A DNA stretch of 41,558 nucleotides from Streptomyces sp. AC550_RSS872 (GCF_019049285.1 NZ_JAGMUL010000061.1:1-41558); one strand, 5' to 3'. Positions 7,062-16,027 are shown, counted from the first letter of the stretch. Made by a program: numbers and translations. The notes: a model not told the origin generated them from the letters alone.

Positions 7062-10000
7062 TCATTCGGTGATGGTCGGCGGGACCTCTTCCCCCTCGGA
7101 AGCGTCCGGTCCCGGTCCTACGGTGTTCTTCGGCTCCGCGGCCTCGGGGTCCAGGAGGTCGCAGACGACGGTCAGCAGCTGATCCACGTCCACCGGTTTC
7201 GGTACGTAGTCGTTGGCGCCCCGCGCGATGGACTTCTCCCGGTCGCCGGGCATGGCCTTCGCGGTCAGGGCGACGATGGGAAGGTCAGCCCAGCGCGGGG
7301 TGCGGCGGATGGCGGAGATCGTCTCGTAGCCGTCCATCTCCGGCATCATGATGTCCATCAGGACGAGTTCGACGTCCGGGTTGCGCTCCAGGGTCTCGAT
7401 GCCCTCGCGGCCGTTCTCCGCGTACAGGACCGGCATGCCGACCCGGCCGAGGACATGGGTGAGCGCGAAGACGTTGCGGATGTCGTCGTCCACTATCAGC
7501 ACCCGTCGGCCCGGCAGGACCTGGCCCGCCCGGCCCGTCTGCCACGCCTCCAGCTTGGTCGGCGTCGGCCATGACTCGTCGGCGTCGTGCGCGGCCGGGT
7601 ACGTCTCGGCCGACAGCTGCTCCGGCACCGGCAGCGGACGGCCCTCGGGCGTCGGGCCGGTGGCCGCGTGGCCGGGGCTGACGACCGGGACGTACAGCGT
7701 GAACGTGGAGCCCTCGCCGGGCTCGCTCTCGGCGACGATACGGCCGCCCAGCAGGCCCGCGATCTCGCGGCTGATGGACAGGCCGAGGCCGGTGCCGCCG
7801 TACTTGCGGTTGGTCGTGCCGTCGGCCTGCTGGAACGCCTCGAAGATCACCGGGAGCTTCTCCGCCGCGATGCCGATGCCGGTGTCGGACACCGCGAACG
7901 CGATCACCTCGTCGCTCTCGCGGACGTAGTGGTGCTCGGGGTCCTTCACCCGGTTCACGCGCAGCTCGACCCTGCCGGTCGCGGTGAACTTGATCGCGTT
8001 GGAGAGGAGGTTGCGCAGGATCTGCTGGAGGCGCTGTTCGTCCGAGTACATCTCGCGCGGCACGTCCTCGCCGACCGCCACCTCGAAGGCGAGCCCCCGG
8101 TCCAGGGTGAGCGGGCGGAACGTGGCGTGGACGTAGTCGAGCAGCTTGATGAGAGGCAGCTTCTTCGGGCGTACGTCCATCCGGCCGGCCTCGATCTTCG
8201 ACAGGTCCAGGATGTCGTTGATCAGCTGGAGCAGGTCCGAGCCCGAGCGGTGGATCGTCGCCGCGAACTGGACCTCCTGGTCGGTGAGGTGGCCGTCCGG
8301 GTTGTCCGACAGCAGTCTCGCCAGGATCAGCAGGGAGTTCAGCGGGGTGCGGAGTTCGTGGGACATGTTCGCCAGGAACTCCGACTTGTACTGGGAGGAG
8401 GTCGCCAACAGGGCCGCCTTCTCCTCCAGTTCCGCGTTCGAGCGCTGTAGCTCCGCCTGCTGCATCTGGAGTTCGTCCGAGCGTTCCTGGAGCTGCATGG
8501 CCAGGCGCTGGGACTCGCCGAGCAGGGACTCCGTACGGGAGTTGGCGATGATCGTGTTGATGGCGACGGCGATGGTGTTCACGAACTGGTCGAAGAACGC
8601 CAGATGCACATCGGAGAAGCGGGAGAACGACGCCAGCTCGATCACGCCGAGGAGCTTGTCCTCGAAGAGGATCGGGATGATGACGACGCTCGTGGGCGCC
8701 GCCTCGCCCAGCCCGCTGTTGATCTTGATGTAGTCCGGCGGGGCCTCCTCGACCAGGATCCGCTTCTTTTCGCGGGCCGCCTGCCGGACCAGTCCGTGCA
8801 CCGGAAGGCCACCGGTCTCGACGGTCGCGCCCTGCGCCGAGCCGTACCCGGCGATGAAGGCCAGCCCCTTCGCGGGAACCGTGGTGCGCAGCGCGGCGCT
8901 CTCCTCGTCCGGGTCGGCCAGGAAGAACGCGCCGTACTGGGCGTTGACCAGTGGTGTCAGCTCGCGCAGCAGCAGGTCGGCGACCTCCATCAGATCGCGG
9001 TGGCCCTGCATCAGCGCGGCCAGGCGGGCCAGGTTGGACTCCAGCCAGTCCTTGGCTCGGGTCGTCTCGCGCAGGTTGGCCACCATCAGGTTGATGTTGT
9101 CCTTCAGCTCGGCGACCTCTCCGCGCGTCTCCACGGTGATCGAGCGGGACATGTCGCCCTGGGCCACGGCTGAGGCGACCTCGGCGATGGCGCGGACCTG
9201 GGTGGTCAGGTTCGACGCCAGCTCGTTCACGTTCGTCGTCAGGCGCTTCCAGGTGCCGTACACGCCCTCCACCCGCGCCTGGCCGCCCAGCTGACCCTCG
9301 GAACCCACCTCGCGGGCCACCCGGGTCACCTCGGAGGAGAAGGAGGACAGCGTGTCGACCATCGTGTTGATGGCGGTCTTCAGCTCCAGGATCTCGCCGC
9401 GCGCGTCCACGTCGATCTTCTTGGAGAGGTCGCCGTTGGCGACAGCCGTGGTGACCTGGGCGATGTTGCGCACCTGTGAGGTGAGGTTGTCGGCCATGTA
9501 GTTGACGTTGTCCGTCAGGTCCCGCCAGACGCCGGAGACGCCCAGTACCTGCGCCCGGCCGCCGAGCCGTCCGTCGGTGCCGACCTCGCGGGCGACGCGG
9601 GTGACCTCGTCGGCGAAGGCGCGCAGCTGCTGCACCATCGTGTTGACGGTGTCCTTGAGTTCGAGGATCTCGCCGCGTGCGTCGACGGTGATCTTCTTCG
9701 ACAGATCGCCGTTCGCCACGGCCGTCGTCACCTGGGCGATGTTGCGGACCTGGGAGGTCAGGTTCAGCGCCATGAAGTTGACGTTGTCGGTGAGGTCCTT
9801 CCAGACGCCGCTGACGCCGCGCACCTGGGCCTGACCGCCGAGGTTTCCCTCGGTGCCGACCTCGCGGGCGACGCGCGTGACCTCGTCGGCGAAGGCGGAG
9901 AGCTGGTCGACCATCGTGTTGATCGTCGACTTCAGCTCCAGGATCTCTCCCTTCGCCTCGACCGTGATCTTCTTGCCGAGGTCGCCCTGGGCGACGGCGG

Positions 10001-11210
10001 TGGAGACGAGGGCGATGTTGCGGACCTGGGAGGTCAGGTTGTCCGCCATGAAGTTGACGTTGTCGGTGAGGTCCTTCCAGACGCCGGAGACGCCGCGCAC
10101 CTGGGCCCGCCCGCCCAGGTTTCCTTCCGTACCGACCTCGCGGGCGACGCGCGTGACCTCGTCGGCGAAGGCGGAGAGCTGGTCGACCATCGTGTTGATC
10201 GTCGACTTCAGCTCCAGAATCTCTCCCTGGGCGTCGACGGTGATCTTCTGGCTCAGGTCGCCGTTGGCGACGGCCGTGGTCACCTGGGCGATGTTGCGGA
10301 CCTGGGAGGTCAGGTTCGACGCCATGAAGTTGACGTTGTCGGTGAGGTCCTTCCAGACGCCGGACACGCCCCGCACCTGGGCGCGGCCACCCAGCTGGCC
10401 TTCCGTACCGACCTCGCGGGCGACCCGCGTCACCTCGTCGGCGAAGGCGGAGAGCTGGTCGACCATCGTGTTGACGGTCAGCTTGAGTTCGAGGAGTTCG
10501 CCGGTCGCCTCGACGGTGACCGTGCGGGTCAGGTCGCCGCGGGCCACCGCCGTGGTCACCAGGGCGATGTCGCGGACCTGGGCGGTCAGCCGGGCCGCCA
10601 TCGTGTTGACGGCCTCGGTCACGTCCCGCCAACTGCCGGACAGGCCCTGCACCTTGGCCCGCCCGCCGAGCCTGCCCTCGGTACCCACCTCACGGGCCAC
10701 ACGGGTGACCTCGCCGGTGAACAGGGAGAGCTGGTCGACCATCTTGTTCACGGCCCGGCCGAGTCGGCGCAGGTCACCGCGTAACTGACGGCTGCCGTCG
10801 TGCAGGTCGACGCGCTGGGTGAGGTCGCCGCCGGCCACCGCGTCCAGCACGCGCGTCGCGTTCGCCGCCGGGGCCACCAGGGCGTCGAGCACCTGGTTGA
10901 CGTCGTTGACCCGGGTCGTCCAGTCGCCCTGCCCCGGGCTCGCCGAGAGCCGCTCGTCGAGGCGGCCGTGGCGCACCAACTCCCTTTTGACCCGCTGCAC
11001 TTCACCGTTGAAGTGGGTGCTGCGGTCCATGATCTGGTTGAAGACGGCCGTCAGCTCGGCCACCACTCCCTCACCGGTCTCCGGGAGCCTGCGGAAGTCG
11101 CCATCCCGGGCCGCGGTCATCGCGGCGAGCAGGGGGCGCAGTTCCGATGCTCGAATCTGAACGATTTTCTGTCCGTCTTCGAGCACACGCGTAGCACTGT
11201 TCTCACTCAT
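7062..11210 (-). CDS. Multi-HAMP hybrid sensor histidine kinase
   Basis: A 1382-residue soluble hybrid kinase with no visible membrane segment or signal peptide. In order: HAMP-like N-terminus; six near-identical 92-residue HAMP-containing repeats (about residues 150-690), each with EVTRVAREVG and QVRNIAQVTTAVANGDL-like blocks; a GAF-like domain (about 710-870); a coiled coil; HisKA with His951 in SHELRTPLN; HATPase with N-box Asn1071, DTGIGI and GGTGLGLS; and a C-terminal receiver with Asp1286. ATG 11210 is chosen because the homologous protein begins there; the open frame continues upstream only as antisense of the divergent gene. HAMP-repeat kinases of this type (fungal Nik1/Os-1 group III, bacterial OsaA) are linked to osmotic stress. 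The signal here is unknown. Confidence 0.92.
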   Translation of the reverse strand: MSENSATRVLEDGQKIVQIRASELRPLLAAMTAARDGDFRRLPETGEGVVAELTAVFNQIMDRSTHFNGEVQRVKRELVRHGRLDERLSASPGQGDWTTRVNDVNQVLDALVAPAANATRVLDAVAGGDLTQRVDLHDGSRQLRGDLRRLGRAVNKMVDQLSLFTGEVTRVAREVGTEGRLGGRAKVQGLSGSWRDVTEAVNTMAARLTAQVRDIALVTTAVARGDLTRTVTVEATGELLELKLTVNTMVDQLSAFADEVTRVAREVGTEGQLGGRAQVRGVSGVWKDLTDNVNFMASNLTSQVRNIAQVTTAVANGDLSQKITVDAQGEILELKSTINTMVDQLSAFADEVTRVAREVGTEGNLGGRAQVRGVSGVWKDLTDNVNFMADNLTSQVRNIALVSTAVAQGDLGKKITVEAKGEILELKSTINTMVDQLSAFADEVTRVAREVGTEGNLGGQAQVRGVSGVWKDLTDNVNFMALNLTSQVRNIAQVTTAVANGDLSKKITVDARGEILELKDTVNTMVQQLRAFADEVTRVAREVGTDGRLGGRAQVLGVSGVWRDLTDNVNYMADNLTSQVRNIAQVTTAVANGDLSKKIDVDARGEILELKTAINTMVDTLSSFSSEVTRVAREVGSEGQLGGQARVEGVYGTWKRLTTNVNELASNLTTQVRAIAEVASAVAQGDMSRSITVETRGEVAELKDNINLMVANLRETTRAKDWLESNLARLAALMQGHRDLMEVADLLLRELTPLVNAQYGAFFLADPDEESAALRTTVPAKGLAFIAGYGSAQGATVETGGLPVHGLVRQAAREKKRILVEEAPPDYIKINSGLGEAAPTSVVIIPILFEDKLLGVIELASFSRFSDVHLAFFDQFVNTIAVAINTIIANSRTESLLGESQRLAMQLQERSDELQMQQAELQRSNAELEEKAALLATSSQYKSEFLANMSHELRTPLNSLLILARLLSDNPDGHLTDQEVQFAATIHRSGSDLLQLINDILDLSKIEAGRMDVRPKKLPLIKLLDYVHATFRPLTLDRGLAFEVAVGEDVPREMYSDEQRLQQILRNLLSNAIKFTATGRVELRVNRVKDPEHHYVRESDEVIAFAVSDTGIGIAAEKLPVIFEAFQQADGTTNRKYGGTGLGLSISREIAGLLGGRIVAESEPGEGSTFTLYVPVVSPGHAATGPTPEGRPLPVPEQLSAETYPAAHDADESWPTPTKLEAWQTGRAGQVLPGRRVLIVDDDIRNVFALTHVLGRVGMPVLYAENGREGIETLERNPDVELVLMDIMMPEMDGYETISAIRRTPRWADLPIVALTAKAMPGDREKSIARGANDYVPKPVDVDQLLTVVCDLLDPEAAEPKNTVGPGPDASEGEEVPPTITE
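9170..10770 (-). repeat. Six 276-bp tandem repeats inside the hybrid kinase gene
   Basis: The same CCT-CGCGGG-type anchor (coding for AREVG) recurs at 9308, 9584, 9860, 10136, 10412 and 10688. Every spacing is exactly 276 bp, which is 92 codons with no insertion or deletion. Neighbouring units are nearly identical over long stretches; for example, the about 65 bases from 9878 are repeated from 10154. Outer limits are approximate. Confidence 0.9.
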
Positions 11211-11289
11211 GGCGGCCCACTTCGGTAACTCGGTGCTTATGGGCGTGGCCAGTCTGTCACTCTGTCGGCGTCGACTGAGGCGTATTCGT

Positions 11290-11302
11290 CCGAACCGTTC
11301 GG
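11290..11302. promoter_or_regulatory. Palindrome in the kinase/phosphatase divergent promoter region
   Basis: CCGAACCGTTCGG is palindromic except for its central base. It lies in the 102-bp gap between the divergent kinase and phosphatase genes and its end touches the GGGGAG Shine-Dalgarno of the phosphatase gene. It may be an operator or a small leader hairpin that hides the ribosome-binding site. Confidence 0.35.
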
Positions 11303-11312
11303 GGAGCTGTCC

Positions 11313-13250
11313 ATGGGGGCCATTCCGGCGCAACGGGAGACCGTTACCCGTGCCTCTGGTGTGCCTGTGCACGGGGGCGTGGGCGCGGAAACCCGCACCA
11401 CCCTCCCCGGCAGCGCGCTCTCCCCGGGCTCCGCACGCTCCGTCGTGCGCGGGGCCCTCACCGAATGGGCCGCCTCCGGTCTCCCCGGCACCGAACACCT
11501 CACCGACCGTCTCGTCGACGACGCCGTCGTGGTCGTCAGCGAACTCGTCACCAACGCCGTCGTGCACGCCGGTACCGATGTCGAGCTCGCCTGCCGGCTG
11601 GAGGACGGGACCGGCGACCTGCTCGTCGAGGTCCTGGACCACCACCCCTCGCGCGCCCCGCGCGACGGCGAGGTCGAGGCGCCGTACGAGACGCCGGAGT
11701 ACGGCCGCGGCCTGCGCCTGGTGTCCCGGCTCGCCGAGTCCTGGGGCGTCACCTATCGCACCGGCTCCAAGACCGTCTGGGCGCGGCTGCCCGCAGAAGA
11801 CCCCATGGTGGCGGCCAGGGACGACATCGAGGCGTACGCGCAGGAGTGCGCGCTGGAGCGCGGGCTGCGCGTCGCCGAGATCCTCGCGCCCGAGCCCCAG
11901 CGCGCCGAGCGGGATCGGGACTGGCTCAACCGGGGCGCCCTGTCGTTCCTCGCCGAGGCCTCCGACCTGCTCGCCGGACAGCTCGACGAGAACCTGGTCG
12001 CCGCGCTCGCCGGCCAGCTGATCGTGCCGCGGCTGGCGGACTGGTGCGCGGTGTGGCTGGAGGACGAGGTCGCCGGGCGCTGGGGATACCCGCGATCGGG
12101 CGAGGCGGAGGGCGGCTGGGCGGTCGACGGCACCGCGGGCACGGGGCCCCGGCTGGCCCGCGTCTGGCACGGCTCCGAGAACCTCATCGAGGAACTGCGC
12201 CGCGCCCTGGAGAAGGAGCCGCCGCTTCCGCCCGAAACCCACCGCACCGGACCCGTCCCCTACCCCTGGCCCGGTGAGGCGCTCGGCGCGCGCGGGGTGC
12301 ACGGCACGGCACTCGCGTACCGCCTGATCGCCGGCGGCCGCCCGCTGGGCACGCTGGTCATCGGGCGGGCCGACCTCATGCGCTTCCCCGACGAGGTCAC
12401 CGGGCTCGTCGAGGACCTCAGCCGCCGGGTGGCCCTCGCCATCGGCGCCGCCCGCCAGTACGCCCGGCAGGCCACCATCAGCCGGGTCCTGCAACGCGGA
12501 CTGCTGCCCGGCGCGGTCGCGGAGATCCCCGGGGTGGTCAGCGCCCTGGTGTACGAGCCGTGCGACAAGGGCGGCCCGAGCGGCGACTTCTACGACCTCT
12601 TCCCGGCCGGTGACGGCCGCTGGTGCTTCGCCATCGGCGACGTCCAGGGCAAGGGCCCCGAGGCGGCCGTGGTGATCGGCATCGCCCGCCCCTGGCTACG
12701 GCTCCTCGCCCGCGAGGGCTACCGCGTCGCCGACGTCCTCGACCGGCTCAACCAGCTCCTCCTCGACGACGCCACGGAGGCCGCCGACGCCGCCGCCCGC
12801 GCCCTCGTCGGCCCGGTCGCCCCCGGCGACGGCCCTCAGACCCGCTTCCTGTCCCTCCTCTACGGCGAGCTCACCCCCTTCGACGGCGGCATCCGCTGCA
12901 CCCTCGCCTCCGCCGGCCACCCGCTGCCCCTGCTGCTGGGCGCGGGCGGCGAGGTCCACACCGCCGCGCACCCGCAGACCCTCCTCGGGGTCATCGAGGA
13001 CGCCACGTACACCTCCGAGACCTTCGAACTGCGCTCCGGCGACACCCTGCTCTGCGTCACCGACGGGGTCACGGAGCGGCGCAGCGGCTCCCGCCAGTTC
13101 GACGACGGCGACGGCCTCGCGACCGCCCTCGCCGGGTGCGCGGGGCTGAACGCCCAGCTGATCGCGGAACGGATCCGCAGGCTGGTGCACGAGTTCAGCG
13201 GCCGCCCGCCGGAGGACGACCTGGCGCTGCTGGTGCTCCAGGCCGAGTAG
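11313..13250 (+). CDS. RsbW-like ATPase/GAF-like/PP2C (SpoIIE-type) regulatory phosphatase
   Basis: A 645-residue cytoplasmic regulator. Residues about 35-160 form a GHKL ATPase of the anti-sigma-kinase (RsbW) type, with N-box SELVTNAVVHAG and G-box EYGRGLRLVS. The middle (about 200-380) looks GAF-like. The C-terminus (about 400-645) is a PP2C/SpoIIE Ser/Thr phosphatase with GDFYD, GDVQGKG, VTDGVTE and DDLALLVL, so the metal-binding aspartates are present. Such proteins act in partner-switching control of alternative sigma factors such as SigB; no sigma factor or anti-anti-sigma factor lies nearby. ATG 11313 has GGGGAG 5 nt upstream. The gene diverges from the hybrid kinase, and OsaC of S. 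coelicolor is a comparable protein beside OsaAB. Confidence 0.88.
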   Translation: MGAIPAQRETVTRASGVPVHGGVGAETRTTLPGSALSPGSARSVVRGALTEWAASGLPGTEHLTDRLVDDAVVVVSELVTNAVVHAGTDVELACRLEDGTGDLLVEVLDHHPSRAPRDGEVEAPYETPEYGRGLRLVSRLAESWGVTYRTGSKTVWARLPAEDPMVAARDDIEAYAQECALERGLRVAEILAPEPQRAERDRDWLNRGALSFLAEASDLLAGQLDENLVAALAGQLIVPRLADWCAVWLEDEVAGRWGYPRSGEAEGGWAVDGTAGTGPRLARVWHGSENLIEELRRALEKEPPLPPETHRTGPVPYPWPGEALGARGVHGTALAYRLIAGGRPLGTLVIGRADLMRFPDEVTGLVEDLSRRVALAIGAARQYARQATISRVLQRGLLPGAVAEIPGVVSALVYEPCDKGGPSGDFYDLFPAGDGRWCFAIGDVQGKGPEAAVVIGIARPWLRLLAREGYRVADVLDRLNQLLLDDATEAADAAARALVGPVAPGDGPQTRFLSLLYGELTPFDGGIRCTLASAGHPLPLLLGAGGEVHTAAHPQTLLGVIEDATYTSETFELRSGDTLLCVTDGVTERRSGSRQFDDGDGLATALAGCAGLNAQLIAERIRRLVHEFSGRPPEDDLALLVLQAE

Positions 13251-13299
13251 CGAGTTCCGGGTTCCGGGGAGTACGCGCGCGTGCTGGACAATAGAACCC

Positions 13300-14532
13300 A
13301 TGCCCTCCGCACTCCCCGACGGCGAACCCGTCCCCACCGACGGCGCGCTCCCCGCGTCCGCACTCGCCGCCGCGGCCGACCGCCCCCTCGGCTTCTACCT
13401 GCACGTCCCGTACTGCGCGACCCGCTGCGGCTACTGCGACTTCAACACCTACACCGCGACCGAGCTGCGCGGCACGGGCGGAGTACTGGCGTCCCGCGAC
13501 AACTACGCCGAGACCCTCGTCGACGAGATCCGCCTCGCCCGCAAGGTCCTCGGCGACGACCCGCGCCAGGTCCGCACGGTCTTCGTCGGCGGCGGTACGC
13601 CCACCCTGCTGGCCGCCGACGATCTCGTACGGATGCTGGGGGCGATCCGCGCCGAGTTCGGACTGGCGCCGGACGCGGAGATCACCACGGAGGCGAACCC
13701 GGAGTCGGTCGACCCGGCCTATCTGGCCACGCTCCGCGAGGGCGGCTTCAACCGGATCTCCTTCGGCATGCAGAGCGCCAAGCAGCACGTACTGAAGATC
13801 CTCGACCGCACGCACACCCCCGGCCGCCCCGAGGCCTGCGTCGCGGAGGCCCGCGCGGCGGGCTTCGAGCACGTCAACCTGGACCTGATCTACGGCACCC
13901 CCGGCGAGTCGGACGACGACTGGCGGGCCTCGCTGGAGGCGGCGATCGGCGCCGGACCCGACCATGTGTCTGCGTACGCCCTCATCGTCGAGGAAGGCAC
14001 CCAGCTGGCCCGCCGGATCCGCCGGGGCGAGGTCCCGATGACGGACGACGACGTCCACGCGGACCGGTACCTGATCGCCGAGGAGACGTTCACGGCGGCC
14101 GGTTTCGACTGGTACGAGGTCTCCAACTGGGCGACCTCGGAGGCCGCCCGCTGTCTGCACAACGAGCTGTACTGGCGGGGTGCCGACTGGTGGGGCGCGG
14201 GGCCGGGAGCCCACTCGCACGTGGGCGGGGTGCGCTGGTGGAACGTGAAGCATCCGGGGGCGTATGCGGGGGCGCTGGCGGCGGGGAAGTCGCCGGGGGC
14301 GGGGCGCGAGCTGTTGTCGGAGGAGGACCGGAGGGTCGAGCGGATCCTGCTGGAGCTGCGGCTTCGGGAGGGCGTGCCGCTGGAGCTGCTGCGGGAGGAG
14401 GGGCTCGCGGCTTCTCGGCGTGCGCTGGGGGAGGGACTGCTTCAGGAGGGGCCGTATGCGGAGGGGCGTGCGCTGCTGACGTTGCGGGGGCGGTTGCTGG
14501 CGGATGCCGTGGTCAGGGATTTGGTGGACTGA
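13300..14532 (+). CDS. hemW: Radical SAM heme chaperone HemW (formerly HemN-like)
   Basis: A 410-residue radical SAM protein. The Fe-S cluster motif CATRCGYC places the cysteines at 39, 43 and 46, followed directly by DF as in HemW. Other family segments are VFVGGGTPTLL, EANPESV, ISFGMQS and NLDLIYGTPGES. HemW binds heme and delivers it to respiratory enzymes. It lacks coproporphyrinogen oxidase activity, although it is often annotated as such. ATG 13300 has no clear Shine-Dalgarno; a GACAAT sits 7 nt before it. The third codon position changes from mostly C to mostly G after about 14230, with no frame change. In many actinobacteria hemW lies upstream of hrcA-dnaJ, as here. Confidence 0.94.
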   Translation: MPSALPDGEPVPTDGALPASALAAAADRPLGFYLHVPYCATRCGYCDFNTYTATELRGTGGVLASRDNYAETLVDEIRLARKVLGDDPRQVRTVFVGGGTPTLLAADDLVRMLGAIRAEFGLAPDAEITTEANPESVDPAYLATLREGGFNRISFGMQSAKQHVLKILDRTHTPGRPEACVAEARAAGFEHVNLDLIYGTPGESDDDWRASLEAAIGAGPDHVSAYALIVEEGTQLARRIRRGEVPMTDDDVHADRYLIAEETFTAAGFDWYEVSNWATSEAARCLHNELYWRGADWWGAGPGAHSHVGGVRWWNVKHPGAYAGALAAGKSPGAGRELLSEEDRRVERILLELRLREGVPLELLREEGLAASRRALGEGLLQEGPYAEGRALLTLRGRLLADAVVRDLVD

Positions 14533-14636
14533 TCACTCGGGCGGGTGAATCGGTGCGGAACGCCGGTTCGATCCCTAACCTGATTCGTAGGCTGCCCCCG
14601 TAATTGCACGGTGGCGGAAACCGGAGGGTTGCGGAG

Positions 14637-15227
14637 ATGACCGCTGTGGACGACCGACCGATGACCACCGGCATGGTGAAGATCTTCGAGGAACTTGAGC
14701 CTCCTGAGGGCGTCAAGATGGAGCTCCTCCGGGGGGTAATCGTGATGATGGCCAGCCCTGACATCGTGCACAACATGATCGTTGCCGATGTGCAGGACCA
14801 GATCCCGCGACAGCGCTGGTCTCGCCTTCAGACCCAGGACGTGGACATCCTGGACGAGGCCAGCGAGCCGGTACCGGACCTAGTGGTAGTGGCGCGAGAC
14901 GCGCTACCCGACTCGGGCCGTCTGCTGCCCTCCAAGCTGGTCACGATGGCCGTGGAGGTCGTATCCAAGTCCAGCGTTCATCAGGACTACGTGATCAAGC
15001 GCTCGATCTACGCCGCCGGGAAGATCCCCGCCTACCTCGTCCTCGACCCGATCATGGCGCAGTGTGTCCTGCTGACGAAGCCCGCAGGCCAGGGCGAGGA
15101 CGCCGACTACCTCAGCCAGGAGATCATCAAATTCGGGGACCCAGTCCCGGTGGAGCACCTGGGGCTCGAACTGGACACCACCGAGTTCGGAACGTTCCCC
15201 AACGTCAAGCCCCACCGCTACCCGTAA
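14637..15227 (+). CDS. Uma2 family (DUF820) PD-(D/E)XK nuclease-like protein
   Basis: A 196-residue Uma2-family protein, with a restriction-endonuclease-like fold. The expected acidic and basic positions are present: PDLVVVA (Asp), AVEVVSKSS (Glu), then a lysine in YVIKRSIYAAGKIPAYLVLDP. The family is greatly expanded in Streptomyces and cyanobacteria, and its cellular role is not settled. ATG 14637 has a GGAGGG 8 nt upstream (14623-14628). Base composition looks somewhat less GC-rich than the flanking genes, which may indicate separate acquisition. The last 23 bases overlap tail-to-tail with the DUF3097 gene. Confidence 0.85.
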   Translation: MTAVDDRPMTTGMVKIFEELEPPEGVKMELLRGVIVMMASPDIVHNMIVADVQDQIPRQRWSRLQTQDVDILDEASEPVPDLVVVARDALPDSGRLLPSKLVTMAVEVVSKSSVHQDYVIKRSIYAAGKIPAYLVLDPIMAQCVLLTKPAGQGEDADYLSQEIIKFGDPVPVEHLGLELDTTEFGTFPNVKPHRYP

Positions 15228-16020
15228 CGAAGTCGATCAACTCCTCCACCCTTCCCAACAACTCCGGCTCCAGGTCCTTGTAAGACCCCACCCGCTTCAG
15301 AATCGCCTGCCACACCGCCCCGGTGTTCTCCGACGGCCACCCCAGCGCCCGGCACACCCCCGTCTTCCAGTCCTGCCCGTGCGGGACCTTCGGCCACCCG
15401 GCGATCCCCAGCGACGACGGCTTCACCGCCTCCCAGATGTCGATGTACGGGTGGCCCACGACCAACGCGTGCTCACTGGTCACCGACTCGGCGATCCGCC
15501 ACTCCTTCGTGCCCGGCACCAGGTGGTCCACCAGAACCCCCAGCCGCGCATCAGGACCCGGCGCGAAATCGGCCACGATCGACGGCAGGTCGTCGACGCC
15601 CTCCAGGTACTCCACGACCACGCCCTCGATGCGCAGATCGTCGCCCCACACCTTCTCGACCAGCTCGGCGTCGTGCCGGCCCTCCACGTAGATGCGGCCT
15701 GCGCGGGCCACGCGTGCGCGTGCGCCGGGGACGGCGACCGAACCGGAGGCGGTACGGGTGGGTTGTACGGGAGCCGCCCCGGACGGGCGGACCAGGGTCA
15801 CCACCTTGCCCTCCAGCAGGAACCCCCGCGGCTCCAGCGGGAACACCCGGTGCTTGCCGAAGCGGTCCTCCAGCGTCACGGTGCCCGCCTCGCAGCGGAT
15901 CACCGCGCCGCAGAAACCCGTGCCCGGCTCCTCCACCACCAGGCCCGGGTCCGCCGGGACCTCGGGGACGGGCTTGGGCTTCTTCCAGGGCGGGGTCAGG
16001 TCGGGGGAGTACTGGCGCAT
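15205..16020 (-). CDS. DUF3097 family protein
   Basis: A 271-residue protein matching the actinobacterial DUF3097 family; its function is unknown. The N-terminal part (about 25-80) looks like a small beta-barrel (FCGAVIRCEAGTVTLED). The centre (about 107-170) resembles a Toprim fold: a strand ending in YVEG with Glu113, then a helix (DAELVEKVWG), and later LVDHLVPGTKE with Asp165. The C-terminus includes PHGQDWKTGVCRALGW. ATG 16020 has no Shine-Dalgarno, but a TATCGT lies 7 nt before it, consistent with leaderless transcription. The 3' end overlaps the Uma2 gene by 23 bases. Confidence 0.85.
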   Translation of the reverse strand: MRQYSPDLTPPWKKPKPVPEVPADPGLVVEEPGTGFCGAVIRCEAGTVTLEDRFGKHRVFPLEPRGFLLEGKVVTLVRPSGAAPVQPTRTASGSVAVPGARARVARAGRIYVEGRHDAELVEKVWGDDLRIEGVVVEYLEGVDDLPSIVADFAPGPDARLGVLVDHLVPGTKEWRIAESVTSEHALVVGHPYIDIWEAVKPSSLGIAGWPKVPHGQDWKTGVCRALGWPSENTGAVWQAILKRVGSYKDLEPELLGRVEELIDFVTGSGGA

Positions 16021-16027
16021 TCGGATG

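Noticed and set aside
9170..10770. Regular repeats that could suggest a CRISPR array
   Set aside because: The units are 276 bp, fully coding and adjacent, with no short spacers.
11211..12494. Extension of the hybrid kinase frame far upstream
   Set aside because: It is antisense to the RsbW/PP2C gene and shows no kinase-like sequence; the family start is at 11210.
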